Positions 9,367 to 19,327 of a DNA stretch of 28,270 nucleotides are shown one piece after another (the stretch's first letter is position 1; every line of letters starts with the position of its first letter). This DNA comes from Chromera velia (Eukaryota; Sar; Chromeraceae), in assembly GCA_018398765.1 (NCBI GenBank), contig JAHBMJ010003854.1, positions 31,693 through 59,962 on the forward strand, written 5' to 3'. The notes under the pieces are model-generated. The model searched no databases. It was not told the DNA's origin and was given only the letters and a program-made list of their open reading frames with translations. The position numbers and the translations under genes are program-made.

Positions 9367-9902
9367 CCCTAGGCGACAAAATTATTGAATAAAATTTTGG
9401 AGTTTGGCGAAACTTCATTTTTGGGGACGGTATTGGATTAGTGGTTAGTGGTTGACTGTTAGTGATTAGTGGTGCCCTAGAGCACTGTCACCGTTTTGTC
9501 TTTGATTGATTTTGATTGATTGATTGATATATTCCACCCTAGGGCCTTCCCGCTATGTCTATGTCTTATTAAGCTTTTCCGTTTGAGAGTTTGGGGGCTA
9601 GTGTACTTATCACTATGATTCTAGAGTTATATTGATTGATTGATTGATTGGGTCATCTTTGCCTATATAATCACTATCGAAACTCAGGTGGGTCATTTGG
9701 TACCCCTAGGGTTGTTCACGATATGCAAAAAACACATTTTTTAAAAGTCACTAAGAAATAGGTATAGAATCTTATCAATAGACCAATAAGAAAAAACATC
9801 TTTAGATACAGTTTCACTAAAAGTATTTCTTTTACTTTTCAACCAGTTTTCTGGATTGATTTCTTTGACATGAAGTTTATTCAATAATTTTGTCGTCTAG
9901 GG
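9367..9902. mobile_element. MITE-like element 1 with 27-bp terminal inverted repeats
   Basis: The left end (9367-9393) starts CCCTAGGCGACAAAATTATT. The right end (9876-9902) is its reverse complement with one mismatch in 27 bases. The element is 536 bp, AT-rich and has no substantial open frame, as expected of a non-autonomous DNA transposon. It shares nearly its whole length with element 2 (10879-11273) except for about 132 extra bases at 9439-9570 with TGATTGATTGAT microsatellites. A clear target-site duplication is not seen (TA on the left, TG on the right). CCCTAG termini recall piggyBac ends, but the TTAA target duplication is absent, so the superfamily is unassigned. Confidence 0.78.
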
Positions 9903-10753
9903 TGTGAGGGCAAAAATTGATATTTCTCATGTTTTTACTTTTCGTTTTTCTTTCAATGTCAATTCAAATAGAAAGAAGAACAGTTATAAAGGTACAAATA
10001 GTGGATGTGATACGTCTTGCATTGAACTGTGCCTGCTGCTAAAACAATGCTCTGGTTTGTCTACCTTTTAGACGTAATACAAGGGCTACGGTGCCTTGCA
10101 AGGTATATTGGAACAACAAACTGTATTGACAAGGATGAAGATTAAGAAGCCAGAGAAGGGAGGGGGCGACAGCACACAAAGAAGCGCTATAGTATCACTT
10201 ATTATTCAAATGAAGAGCAATGCTGGAGAGTGAAAGCATTGAGAACTTTTCGAAGGAAGGAAGCTACACTTGTGCATGAGTTGAAGATGACAGTCGAAGC
10301 AAAAAACCAGTTTCCAAACTATAAAATTTTGAGGGTTTGCTTTGTTTTTGAAAAGCTATGGGGCAACCTGTTATAAGAGTTTGATGTGTACGCAAAGATA
10401 ACAGACTGGAATTAGATCAGTTTAGATTAGGCAGCGGGAAAGGGCTACATTAAAGTTACTGATCACCTTCTGTGACTTCGGAGGATAAGAAATGATGGAG
10501 AGAGATAATGAAGATGGAATGTGCAAATCCGGAGAAGTACATGGTGATTGAGAGAGAAAAAGACTTTTTGGCACGGTTGCAGCTTGCTGTATAAAGGGTG
10601 TCTACCAGATCGATTCGTGGCTTGTGCGGTGTGACAAAGAAAAAGTGGTACTCGGTGTTCGACTGTAACTTCGACAGAAAATATAATTAGGTGAGGTTTG
10701 ATTAAAATTATTTGTATGACCTGTGTTAGAGATACATGCAAGGGTCCCACTCA

Positions 10754-10788
<35 letters not shown>

Positions 10789-10878
10789 CATCATACAATA
10801 AATAATTTTTCAAAATTTTAGAAGACTAAAATACTTTGTAGTTTTGTTTTTTTATGTAATAATAAGCATCGTTGCACA
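9903..10878. other. AT-rich non-coding spacer between the two elements
   Basis: Almost 1 kb of AT-rich sequence containing a (TA)n run and no convincing open frame. One minus-strand frame of about 95 codons (10463-10750) has no recognisable features. It could be intergenic DNA or the remains of an older, larger element. Confidence 0.55.
10755..10786. repeat. (TA)n microsatellite
   Basis: About 16 uninterrupted TA units in the AT-rich island. Confidence 0.95.
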
Positions 10879-11273
10879 CCCCAGGCGACAAAATTATTGA
10901 ATAAAATTTTAGAGTTTGGTGAAATTTCATTTTTGGGGACGGTATTGGATCAAGCTTTCCCGTTTGAGAGTTTGGGGGCTAGTGTACTTACTATTATGAT
11001 TCTAGGGTTATATTGAGTCATCTTTGCCTACTAGTATATAATTACTATCGAAACTCAGGTGGGTCATGTGGTACCTCTAGGGTCGTTCACGATATGCAAA
11101 AAACACATTTTTTAAAAGTCACTAAGAAATAGGTATAGATTCTTATCAATAGACCAATAAGAAAAAACATCTTTAGATACAGTTTCACTAAAAGTATTTC
11201 TTTTACTTTTCAGCCAGTTTTCTGGATTGATTTCTTTGACATGAAGTTTATTCAATAATTTTATTGTCTGGGG
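10879..11273. mobile_element. MITE-like element 2, related to element 1
   Basis: The left end (10879-10905) starts CCCCAGGCGACAAAATTATT. The right end (11247-11273) is its imperfect reverse complement. At 395 bp it lies in the same orientation as element 1 and is closely similar along its whole length (for example, the shared block with GATATGCAAAAAACAC through to CTGGATTGATTTC), differing by scattered substitutions and by lacking the 132-bp segment. CA occurs on both sides and could be a 2-bp target duplication, but this is too short to be conclusive. Confidence 0.78.
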
Positions 11274-11520
11274 CAGTATATGTACTATTAATTAAAAGCT
11301 ATTATAGTAGTAGCCTAGTATACCGAAGTTCAACTTGAGGTTCCCGAAAGGGTTATTCACGTCGGGCCATCGTCGGCTTTCCGACAGGTAAACTAACTGG
11401 AAAATTGATCAAAATTTGTCTTTAATTCATCGATAAACCTCATATATATATAACTATTTTTTATATATACCTTTATACAGATTTATATTTATAGCTTATT
11501 ATAGCTATAGTATATTGATT
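11274..11520. other. AT-rich flank upstream of small candidate gene
   Basis: TATA-rich sequence with a small inverted repeat (GTCGG CTTT CCGAC near 11383). It could contain a promoter for the candidate gene at 11521, but no specific element can be assigned. Confidence 0.4.
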
Positions 11521-11906
11521 ATGGAGAAGGTGACCGACCTGCTCTTCAAAAGGGCAAGTTTGTTGCAACGTGGCTATGAGAGCAGACTAAGTATGAAGCT
11601 TAGCAATGGGAGTTTGTTCTGTTTCTTATTTTTCTATTTTCTTTCCTTTTCATCTCCCTTTCCTCTTCTTTTACAGATAAAAGACGCGAGCACAATGGCC
11701 GAACGGTCTTTTTCCGAATTGTTTATCCCTCTGACCCTTCGAACGCCTTCTTCGTACATCCATTCCAATCCTTGTTCTCCCTCTTCACTGGTTTGCTCTG
11801 TCTGCTCTCAGTACCTTGGATTGGTTTGACTGTCGTAGCCTTTTATAGTGAGGGACGGCACTTAAATCGATTAAGCGTCATAATTCTGGCGCTGGGTTTC
11901 AGATAG
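11521..11906 (+). CDS. possible small membrane protein, two exons
   Basis: ATG at 11521 opens exon 11521-11590, and a short intron (donor GTATGA, acceptor TTTTACAG) leads to exon 11677-11906 with stop TAG. Joined, they give 99 residues. The N-terminal third is basic and helical (MEKVTDLLFKRASLLQRG). The middle has a hydrophobic stretch (SLFSLFTGLLCLLSVPWI and onward) that could span a membrane, and the end is short and hydrophobic. The second exon keeps 75 codons open in a frame that has no start of its own. I recognise no family. The gene stands alone in the AT-rich island beside two transposon-like elements, so a chance open frame or a transposon passenger remains possible. Confidence 0.27.
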
Positions 11907-12379
11907 CAGACGGCAGCCCCACCCTGATGAGTGATGCAGGTCTGACGTACGGGCAATACAGCATTATCCTAGACTCATGCATTGCATGATGGCCTATAGA
12001 CCAATCAATAATAATAATGGTGATGATGATGATGATTGGTAGCTTATTTACTGGTTTCTATTGATAATTAGATTGGTAGTATGTAGCTGCATAACAGTGT
12101 TGAGCACATTTCTTTATCGGTCCTTAGTAGTATCGGTCCTTCTTAGCTAATCTTTATACAAGGTTAAATGCTACGTATTTGCACCATTAATTATGTAACA
12201 ATAATCCTCCCTCCATACATTAGATAGCTCTTGATAATTGTTTATATTACTTGATAACAAATGTTGCCGGAGTGCTAGCCGGAGTGTGCGATTACATAGC
12301 TTGCTAAAGCTTGCATGCGCTCCGAATAGAAGCAACGTAGTACGGGAATGATTCCCCCTTACTTGCATTTTTGAGTTCT
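11907..12379. other. AT-rich 3-prime intergenic stretch
   Basis: Between the small candidate gene and the stop codon of the minus-strand SET-AP2 gene. It contains an imperfect (GATGAT)n run near 12020 flanked by CCAATC and GATTGG. It probably includes the 3-prime untranslated region of the SET-AP2 gene at its right side. No coding sequence seen. Confidence 0.5.
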
Positions 12380-12844
12380 TTAGTCACCGTCAACAAATGG
12401 ATGGAGAACGTCGTCAGGCGAGTCCGAAGACGAACCTCCCGCATTCCCGCTGAGGCCAAGCCCCCCCTTGGAAGGATGCGAAGGACCCGAAAGACCGCCG
12501 TGCATGTGCACCCCGGCTCCGGAAAGGATCGGCACCAGGCCCACGTACGTCTGTCCCCCGTTGGGGCTCTGCTGCTTCACGTGCGGAACCTCCATGAACA
12601 TGGAGCCCTCATCTGAGGAGACAGCCTGTCAGATAAAGAAAAAGAGAAATTCAAGCAACAGTTTGTTTTTAGATAGATAGACAGACCGCATGTTTTCTCC
12701 CCCTTTTTCTCGCCCCACGCATTCAAAAGACGAAGGGAGGAAGGAAAAAATGATGAATGAATGAATGAATGCATGAATGAAAGGAAAAAGAAAGAAAGAA
12801 AGAAAAAGAAAGAAAGAAAGAAAAAGAAAGAAAGAAAGAAAGAA

Positions 12845-12880
<36 letters not shown>

Positions 12881-15287
12881 AAAGAAAGAAAGAAAGAAAA
12901 GAAAGAAAGAAGGAAAGAATGAGGGAAGGAAAGAATGAGGGAAGAACAGAGAGACCTACACACAGCTTCTTCTCTGCTCTGTTGCAGACAAACGGACAGC
13001 AGGGAGAGGAAAAGATAGCACACAAAATACAGATTCACGGAAAACGAAAAACGTGCAACAACTTTCAAAACCTTCATCGCCAGAAGAGAGGCACACCCGA
13101 AGTGCTCGCGCACACAGGTACAGAAGAAGAAGGCAGTCTTGCAAGCCCAGACAATTCTCCCCTCTTCCCTCCACGACTGACCACAACATCGTTCCCCTGA
13201 TGTTCCTGTCCAAACTGAACGAAACCCTCCACTTCCCCCAGCCCTGGTGCAGGCACAAGGGGGGGCGGCACGTCAAAACCAACCCCCATGCTCTCTTCTC
13301 CGTTCTCCTCTTTCTTTGTGTGGGGGGAACGGGAAGAAGAAGAAGAGGACTGCCTGGACCGACCCCGCACTCTTCCATTTGAAGAGGAAGACGAGGAGAA
13401 ATCACACAACACCCGGCCGCTGCCAGAGGAACCGCTCGAAGCCGCTGTGGGCATCGCAGAGCGCGTCACACTCCCCCCGTCTCCCTCCCCACCAACCCAG
13501 ACAGGCTGCTCTGTGTCTTCGTCAACGTCCATCCCCTCATCTCCCATCATCTCATCGGGACCACAGCTGCCCCCATCCTCGCTCCGCCCCTCCTCTCCAT
13601 CTCCTCCCATATCAGGCTGCTCCATCTCCCTCTCTTTCTTGCGACGGAAGGCGATGGCAGCACGCCGTGCGCCGTTGAACCCCCCCGCCTCGGCACATGA
13701 GAACGAACGTTTGTTCTGTTTACCATTCTCCATCCACACGGCAACCCACGCCTTCTCAGTGCGCTTGAAGTGAACACCCCTCACTCCCGCGCCCTGTCTG
13801 GGCCCTGTTTTGTTTTCTGTCCCCCCTTCGGAGACGGGGGGCGTGTCGTCCTCCTCTGTTGCTTCATCGTCCTCTTCTTCCCCTGCCCCCCCACGCATCA
13901 CAGTCCCATCATTCGGACCTCCCACTGACTGTCCACCCCCCCCACCCGCCATAGTTGCTCTCAACTCAATAGCCAACTGACGAGCGACTTCCATTCCGTG
14001 AGTCCGGACGGCAAATCGTTTCTTGACCTGCCGCCCAGCCTCACACCAATTAGCGACCCAACCCCCCATGTCAAGGGGATCAGATGCTTTCGGTCTGTTG
14101 AACCAAACCCCTGTCACCCCGCTCTCGGGCTTCACGCTTTTTGCAATCAATCGCTCGGAGAGCTGGGAGGCGAGGCTGCTGCGGTATGGAGCCGGACCCC
14201 CCTGAGCCCCCCCCACCCCAACATTCAGCAGGCGGAGCCTCACGGCGGTCCAAAAGGACCCCTCCATTCCCTCTTTCGCGATCGGAATGCGGCGACGCTC
14301 CTGTCGCCCGTCCGCACACCAATTCGCAACCCAGGCCCCGGTTGTACCGGGCCGGGGGCCATGGTGGAAGTACACACCTGTGAGGCCGCTCTCTGGTCGG
14401 ACCCCCCCGGTGGTGGGGTGCCAGTTGGCGTCCATCTCCTCTAGGGGGATTGGGGGAACCCCCTGTGCCCTCATCTCTTCGTGATCAATGACAAAACTCG
14501 CAGGGGCAGATGAATCCTCAACAGTCTCTACTTCGCCGTCTCCGGGAGGAACAGAGAACTGTCTCGAGGACGACGCTTCGAAGCCCTCCTCTTCCATTTC
14601 TCCTCCCTGGACTTCCTCCCTTCTTCTCTTCTTCTGACTACCTGTTAATTCCTCCCCCCCCTCCCCCCTCTCATCGACAAGCATAGAAGAGGAGGATCTA
14701 GGTTTCGGTCCTCTCTTGTTCCCCCCCTCTTTGGCAGCAGGGGGGGGTTTCTTCTTTGTCTCTGCCATGCTGCTCTTCAGGTCATCAACAAGCCGGAGAT
14801 ACTCCTCCGTCCTCTGACCCCTCAGAAAGCGGGACGCAATGGCAGCCATCCGCGCTCCCTCCTCACCAAATCTGGAAGGGAAGGAGAGAGGGAGGGAGGG
14901 AGGGAAGAGAAGTGAAAAGTACTTGCAGGAGGTACAGACACGAGAGCAAGCAACATGCTGACATCGAGGCGAGAAGACGCAAAAAAGGGGGACAAAAAAA
15001 ACAGACTTCAACCGAGGAGTCATCCACAGAGAAGGAAGGAAACTTGTGCGAGCCACAACGATGATCAGAGGAGACAAAACGAATCCGACAGACACCAAAA
15101 TAAATTAAGGACACCCGTTCACCAACTGACCTCGAGACAGGAAATTTGCGTTTTGTCTTTCGAGTCCCCTCCACCCAATTTGCAACCCACTCTGCATGTT
15201 CCGGCCCCGAGCCGGGAGACAGCCAGACACCTCGCACCTGCACATCCACACACACAGTTGCACATAGAGACAAACAGTTACACACAG

Positions 15288-15372
<85 letters not shown>

Positions 15373-16040
15373 AATCCACACAGCAGTTCTCTTTGGTCGT
15401 CTTTGCACCTGACTCAATCACATATCAGACTGCCTTACAGACTTGCACAAAAGCAGACGAAGGGGAAAGACGAGCGTTCGACAGAAGGCCCCCAGCCCAG
15501 CTGACTCCATCCTGACAGTCACCCACCCCCGAAGTTACTTCCACTGTCTCAACTAAGCCCATGCACGCGCAGACACACAGGCAGACAAGAGACACAGACA
15601 GGCAGACAGACTGACGGACCCTGCGGCCATCTTGTGCCTCTCTGAGGACTGTGGAGAGACTGGCATCGGGCGGCCAGGCGTCATGCTTCACTCCCTGCTG
15701 TTGCTGCTCTTCCTGTTGCTGTTTGAGCAGAGCCCTCGGGTTGATCTTTGACGTTTTTCCAGCTTTCGGGAGAGAGGACAGGAGCGACTTTTCTTTCTGC
15801 TCGAGCTCCTTCAATCTGCTTCTGAGGTCAGAGATCTCTCTCCGAACCTCCGAGACCTCTGCCTCCACTTTCAGTCTCCTCTCTTTCTCTGCATGAGAGA
15901 GAGAGTATTCTGTTTTTTTCCTCTTCAAGCAGCCAGTTGAGTTGGGTCACTCATACGAAGAAGAGAGGGGAAACAAACGGAACATGCAACGATTTGAATG
16001 GCCAAAGAAAGAAAGCCAACGCCAGAGTCTCATTCACACA

Positions 16041-16082
<42 letters not shown>

Positions 16083-18611
16083 TAGAGGTGGGAGAAGAGA
16101 GAGGGAGATAGACCAACCATCGTCTTCCGTTGGAGGTTCTTCCTCTTTTGTCTTCTTCGTTTCCTCAACAGGATCGTCCTTCGGTGCGCACTTCACATAC
16201 CCACGCCCAACAGAACTCCCGTCGCTCGCTTTCTCTCCATCCTCTCCCCCTCCCCCCTTGAGCAGTCCCCTCTCTGCCTCATCTGTAACCTCGGATGCCA
16301 CCGTGTCGCCCCAAGAGGAGGCAAGGAGACGTTGCAGAAGCGCTCGACGAACGAAACGAGACGCACGGTCCCAGACGCCACGTCCTTGGTGTGCCGTTAG
16401 CTCGGTCTGATTGGGGGGAAATAACAAGCCAGCAAAGAAAGAAGAGAAGAAAAGTAAAGAAGGAAAGAGACCGACAAGACACACACATGCTACTGACAAG
16501 AAAGGAACCACCTCCGTATCGGCGCGTCTTCTCCCATTTATGCTCAGACGCATTTTTCACAGATATCTTGCGGCCACTCAAAATCAACGCCTCGTCTCAC
16601 AGAGGAAAACCCCACAATTCTCGTCAACACATGTAAACATGCACATACGCCTAAAAAGACAGACAGAGAGAGACAGAGAGAGAAGAAGGCCGACTGACGG
16701 ACCCCGGGGGGTATGACGGCATCCGGACGCGCCACGAGAAAAACTCGAGGCCAACCGTTGTGCCAAACCTGAAGGAAGGCATACAGGAGGCTTCGCTCTC
16801 AGTTGGTCACTGACAGTCTGATGGATGAAGGAAACCCCCAGTGGAATGGTGCACAGATTTTGTCGAGCCAAAGGTTTCGTCAAGTGACGGCGTGGGAGGG
16901 AGGGAAACGAAGAGAGATACATGACTTGCAACTCTCGACACAAGAAGAGAAATAGGACTGAGGAAAGAATAATAAATGAGAGGGGACAATATCGGTGTAA
17001 GAGAAGGAACACGAGAAGAAGGAGCTTGTAGAGAGGAAGAGCAAGAGCGACTGGGCAACTTTCCCTTCCCTCCTCTTGCAGCACGTTGACCATATACCAG
17101 GTAAAGAAAGAAATCGACCAGACCTGAAGGAAAGCAACTCAAAGCCGGAAGAAGAAGAGACGGGAAGAATGGCTTGACTGACGAGTCGAAATTCACAGTT
17201 TGGTTCTTTCTCTTGCAGCCCCCCCAAGCCCCCCAAGACTCGAGTCAGCCACGCAGGAGGTGAGGGATCCTGTACAAAGCAAAGCCTGCCTAGGCGATGA
17301 CGACAGCGAATGCGGAACCCCTCCTTTCCTTTCGCATGCGGGCCCCCCGCAGGATTTTCTTCTCCCTCATACGGCCCCTTGTTTTCCTGCTCCAACACAA
17401 GGAGGAGCTCCTGTGCAGCCTTAGGAAGAGAAAAGTCTCTCTGCAAACAACAGAAAGGAAGCGGAGGACATTGGAGGCATGCAGGGAAAAAATGAAAAAA
17501 AGAACACCCAAGAGGCAAGCAGCATCGCAACGTCATCTGGCTGCCCGACGCACCTTTTTTTCTAAAACGACAGAAGGAAATGAAGTGGGCGAGCATCTCA
17601 GTCACTGAAAAAGAAAAGCAAGAGGACGATGGGTCCTCCCAACCGAGGGGGCAGAACAGTCTGAATACTTTTGAGCAGGGGTGATTCCGCTCTGCAGACG
17701 GGCTAAAATTTCTTGATGAAGAGAAAGACAGATATGGTCTGACTCGAAGACAGAGGAAGTCAGTCCGTTCGCCTCTCATGCTTCGTTGTTTCTCTCTCTG
17801 TCTCACCTGAAACTCAAGGAGGAAATCTGCCGGCTTCTGCAGCACCTCGTCCTCGTCTCTGTTGTCATGTCCTTCCTTCTCCTCTTCTGCATCCTTCTCT
17901 CTCGCCTCCGATGAATGAAGAAGGTCCCCGGTGTATTCTCCGAGAACCACAGGGATCTCCTGAGGACAGGCAGATATGCACGTTTGTCCACGGTGGCGGT
18001 AAAAAGAATCCGGCTGGGAGAAAAAAAAAACGCTTCGGACGATCACAGATATTAATCCTCTCACAACTGTGTCACACCAACATGTTCAAAAACCAGTCGA
18101 AAAAAAGACAAACAAGCAAATAGTTTGCCCAATTTTTGTAGAGACCCAACCATCCATGAAGGAAAAGAAAAGCACTTGTCGTCTCCCAATTCGCGTTGGG
18201 AGGCTGGAGACGGAAAGCATTGGGCTAAACACAGACAAAGAGACGGAAGGACAGATGCGTGAGACAACTGGTCTTCTTCGTGCGTACCTGCTGCCCGACT
18301 GTCTGCGCATCTGGCGAGAGACGAATTCCGTAGAGCGGGGCCGTGCTCCCTGCCAGAAGCGCTGCTGCCTTTGCTGGGTGGGATGGATCCGTGATTTCGA
18401 ACACTTCGAGAAACTGCTGCCACGGCACAGGTCTCCATCCAATCACGTGCTCCTGAAATTGTTGGGACACCGGAAAATTGGCCGTCACGGACGGAGTAGA
18501 CCAGTCCCAGGCACTGAGTACTCTTTCTGCTACGGAGCCAGGCAAAACATTCTGTTCGTGAACCTCTTTAGCATGCAGGGATTCGAGGGCTTCCTCAAGA
18601 GCCGTCATCAT
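12380..18611 (-). CDS. SET-like domain plus four AP2 domains (9 exons)
   Basis: Exons in transcript order are 18611-18288, 18013-17807, 17440-17183, 16768-16703, 16406-16118, 15888-15620, 15237-15131, 14871-13122 and 12625-12380. All phases match, giving 1171 residues from ATGATG at 18611. Residues about 92-305 resemble a SET methyltransferase domain: LYGIRL, then VVLGEYTGDLL (131-140), a GRLCFVQDP segment, EPNCEFRLVWHNGWPRVFLV (256-275) and IPPGTELT (282-289) ending GRGVWD. Residues about 382-420 are a Glu/Lys-rich coiled coil. AP2 DNA-binding domains lie at about 472-525, 668-723, 757-813 and 867-918; the first three share the core WVANW (the fourth has WVAVW), followed by a basic strand and a helix. 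Linkers are acidic or Ser-rich, and the C-terminus is Gly/Ser/Pro-rich. It is probably a nuclear DNA-binding chromatin or transcription regulator. The usual SET tyrosine after ELT is Gln here. An acceptor at 18699 could add upstream coding exons. Confidence 0.75.
12789..12912 (-). repeat. (GAAA)n microsatellite in last SET-AP2 intron
   Basis: GAAA units with occasional extra A, in the 496-nt intron 13121-12626. On the transcribed strand it is a CTTT polypyrimidine tract. Confidence 0.88.
15290..15368 (-). repeat. (CA)n microsatellite in SET-AP2 intron 6
   Basis: About 39 uninterrupted CA units in the intron just upstream of the exon that starts AP2 domain 1 (acceptor GATGTGCAG ending at 15238). 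Confidence 0.93.
16034..16082 (-). repeat. (CA)n(GA)n compound microsatellite in SET-AP2 intron 5
   Basis: Twelve CA units run directly into about twelve GA units, 35 bases inside the donor at 16117. Confidence 0.92.
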
Positions 18612-19327
18612 TTTCAGGCCCAACAATGAAGAAGCAGAAAATTCACAGTTAACGACAGACGAAGTGGAAAAGCTGCTGCTAACTCTCGACTTCTTGCTGA
18701 AAACATAAGAATCCGATTCTCCGAGCTAAGCAGATTTACCTTTTTCATAGGCACCAGTCCACTGTCTCCCCCCTCCAGTAGGTCTGCTTAGCTAGAAGCT
18801 CAAACTTTAGAACAGAGGTGCTCTAGTTTGTTGGAGACGCTTCTGTAGAGCTTTTTTATTTTTTGGTGTCAAAGATTGTCAAAGCGGTGCCAGGATGTGC
18901 CAGGACCTTGAGGTGCATGTCCCCGTCAAGCATTTGTGTGCTCAGACTGAGGTGTGACCCCGGAAAGTCTCCGACGCTGGTTGAGCGAGTGCGCTTTTCA
19001 TCTTTTTCAGTGGTTCGCACGGAGCTGCATGAGCTTGCTGGGCAGAAATGCAGGTAGTTTTCTTCGGCTCTCTCCTATAGCTTCTGTTCCGACAATCTCC
19101 TTTACTTTCTCTCTGGGAGTCTACTGTCAGAGGTTCCGAAAGGAGAAGAAGCTTGAGACGAACCTTTTTGTCTGCAGTGCCATCTCTCGCCTCGGCAGGC
19201 CCTTCCTGGGATACTTTTCTTTGTTTCTTTCTGTCGTTTTCCTTTTGAGTCCTGAGGATCTTAATTTTCTGTCAAGGCAGATTTCCTTTCCAAACAAACG
19301 AAGCAGAAAACTAAGAAAAGAGCCAAA
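18612..19327. promoter_or_regulatory. divergent intergenic region, probably two promoters
   Basis: 716 bp separate the start codons of the minus-strand SET-AP2 gene and the plus-strand fusion-enzyme gene. It must carry transcription starts and 5-prime untranslated regions for both, unless an upstream exon exists. A TTTTTTATTTTTTGG run lies near 18852. Acceptor-like sites (GTTTTCAG at 18699 on minus; several TTTCAG/TGCAG sites on plus) mean 5-prime introns are possible. No specific factor site is claimed. Confidence 0.5.

Noticed and set aside
9367-9902. Assignment of the inverted-repeat elements to piggyBac
   Set aside because: The CCCTAG termini are similar, but no TTAA target duplication flanks either element and no transposase is present.
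13247-14484. Several plus-strand open frames of 60-161 codons
   Set aside because: They lie antisense to the large AP2-bearing exon and have Pro/Ser/Arg-rich shadow composition.
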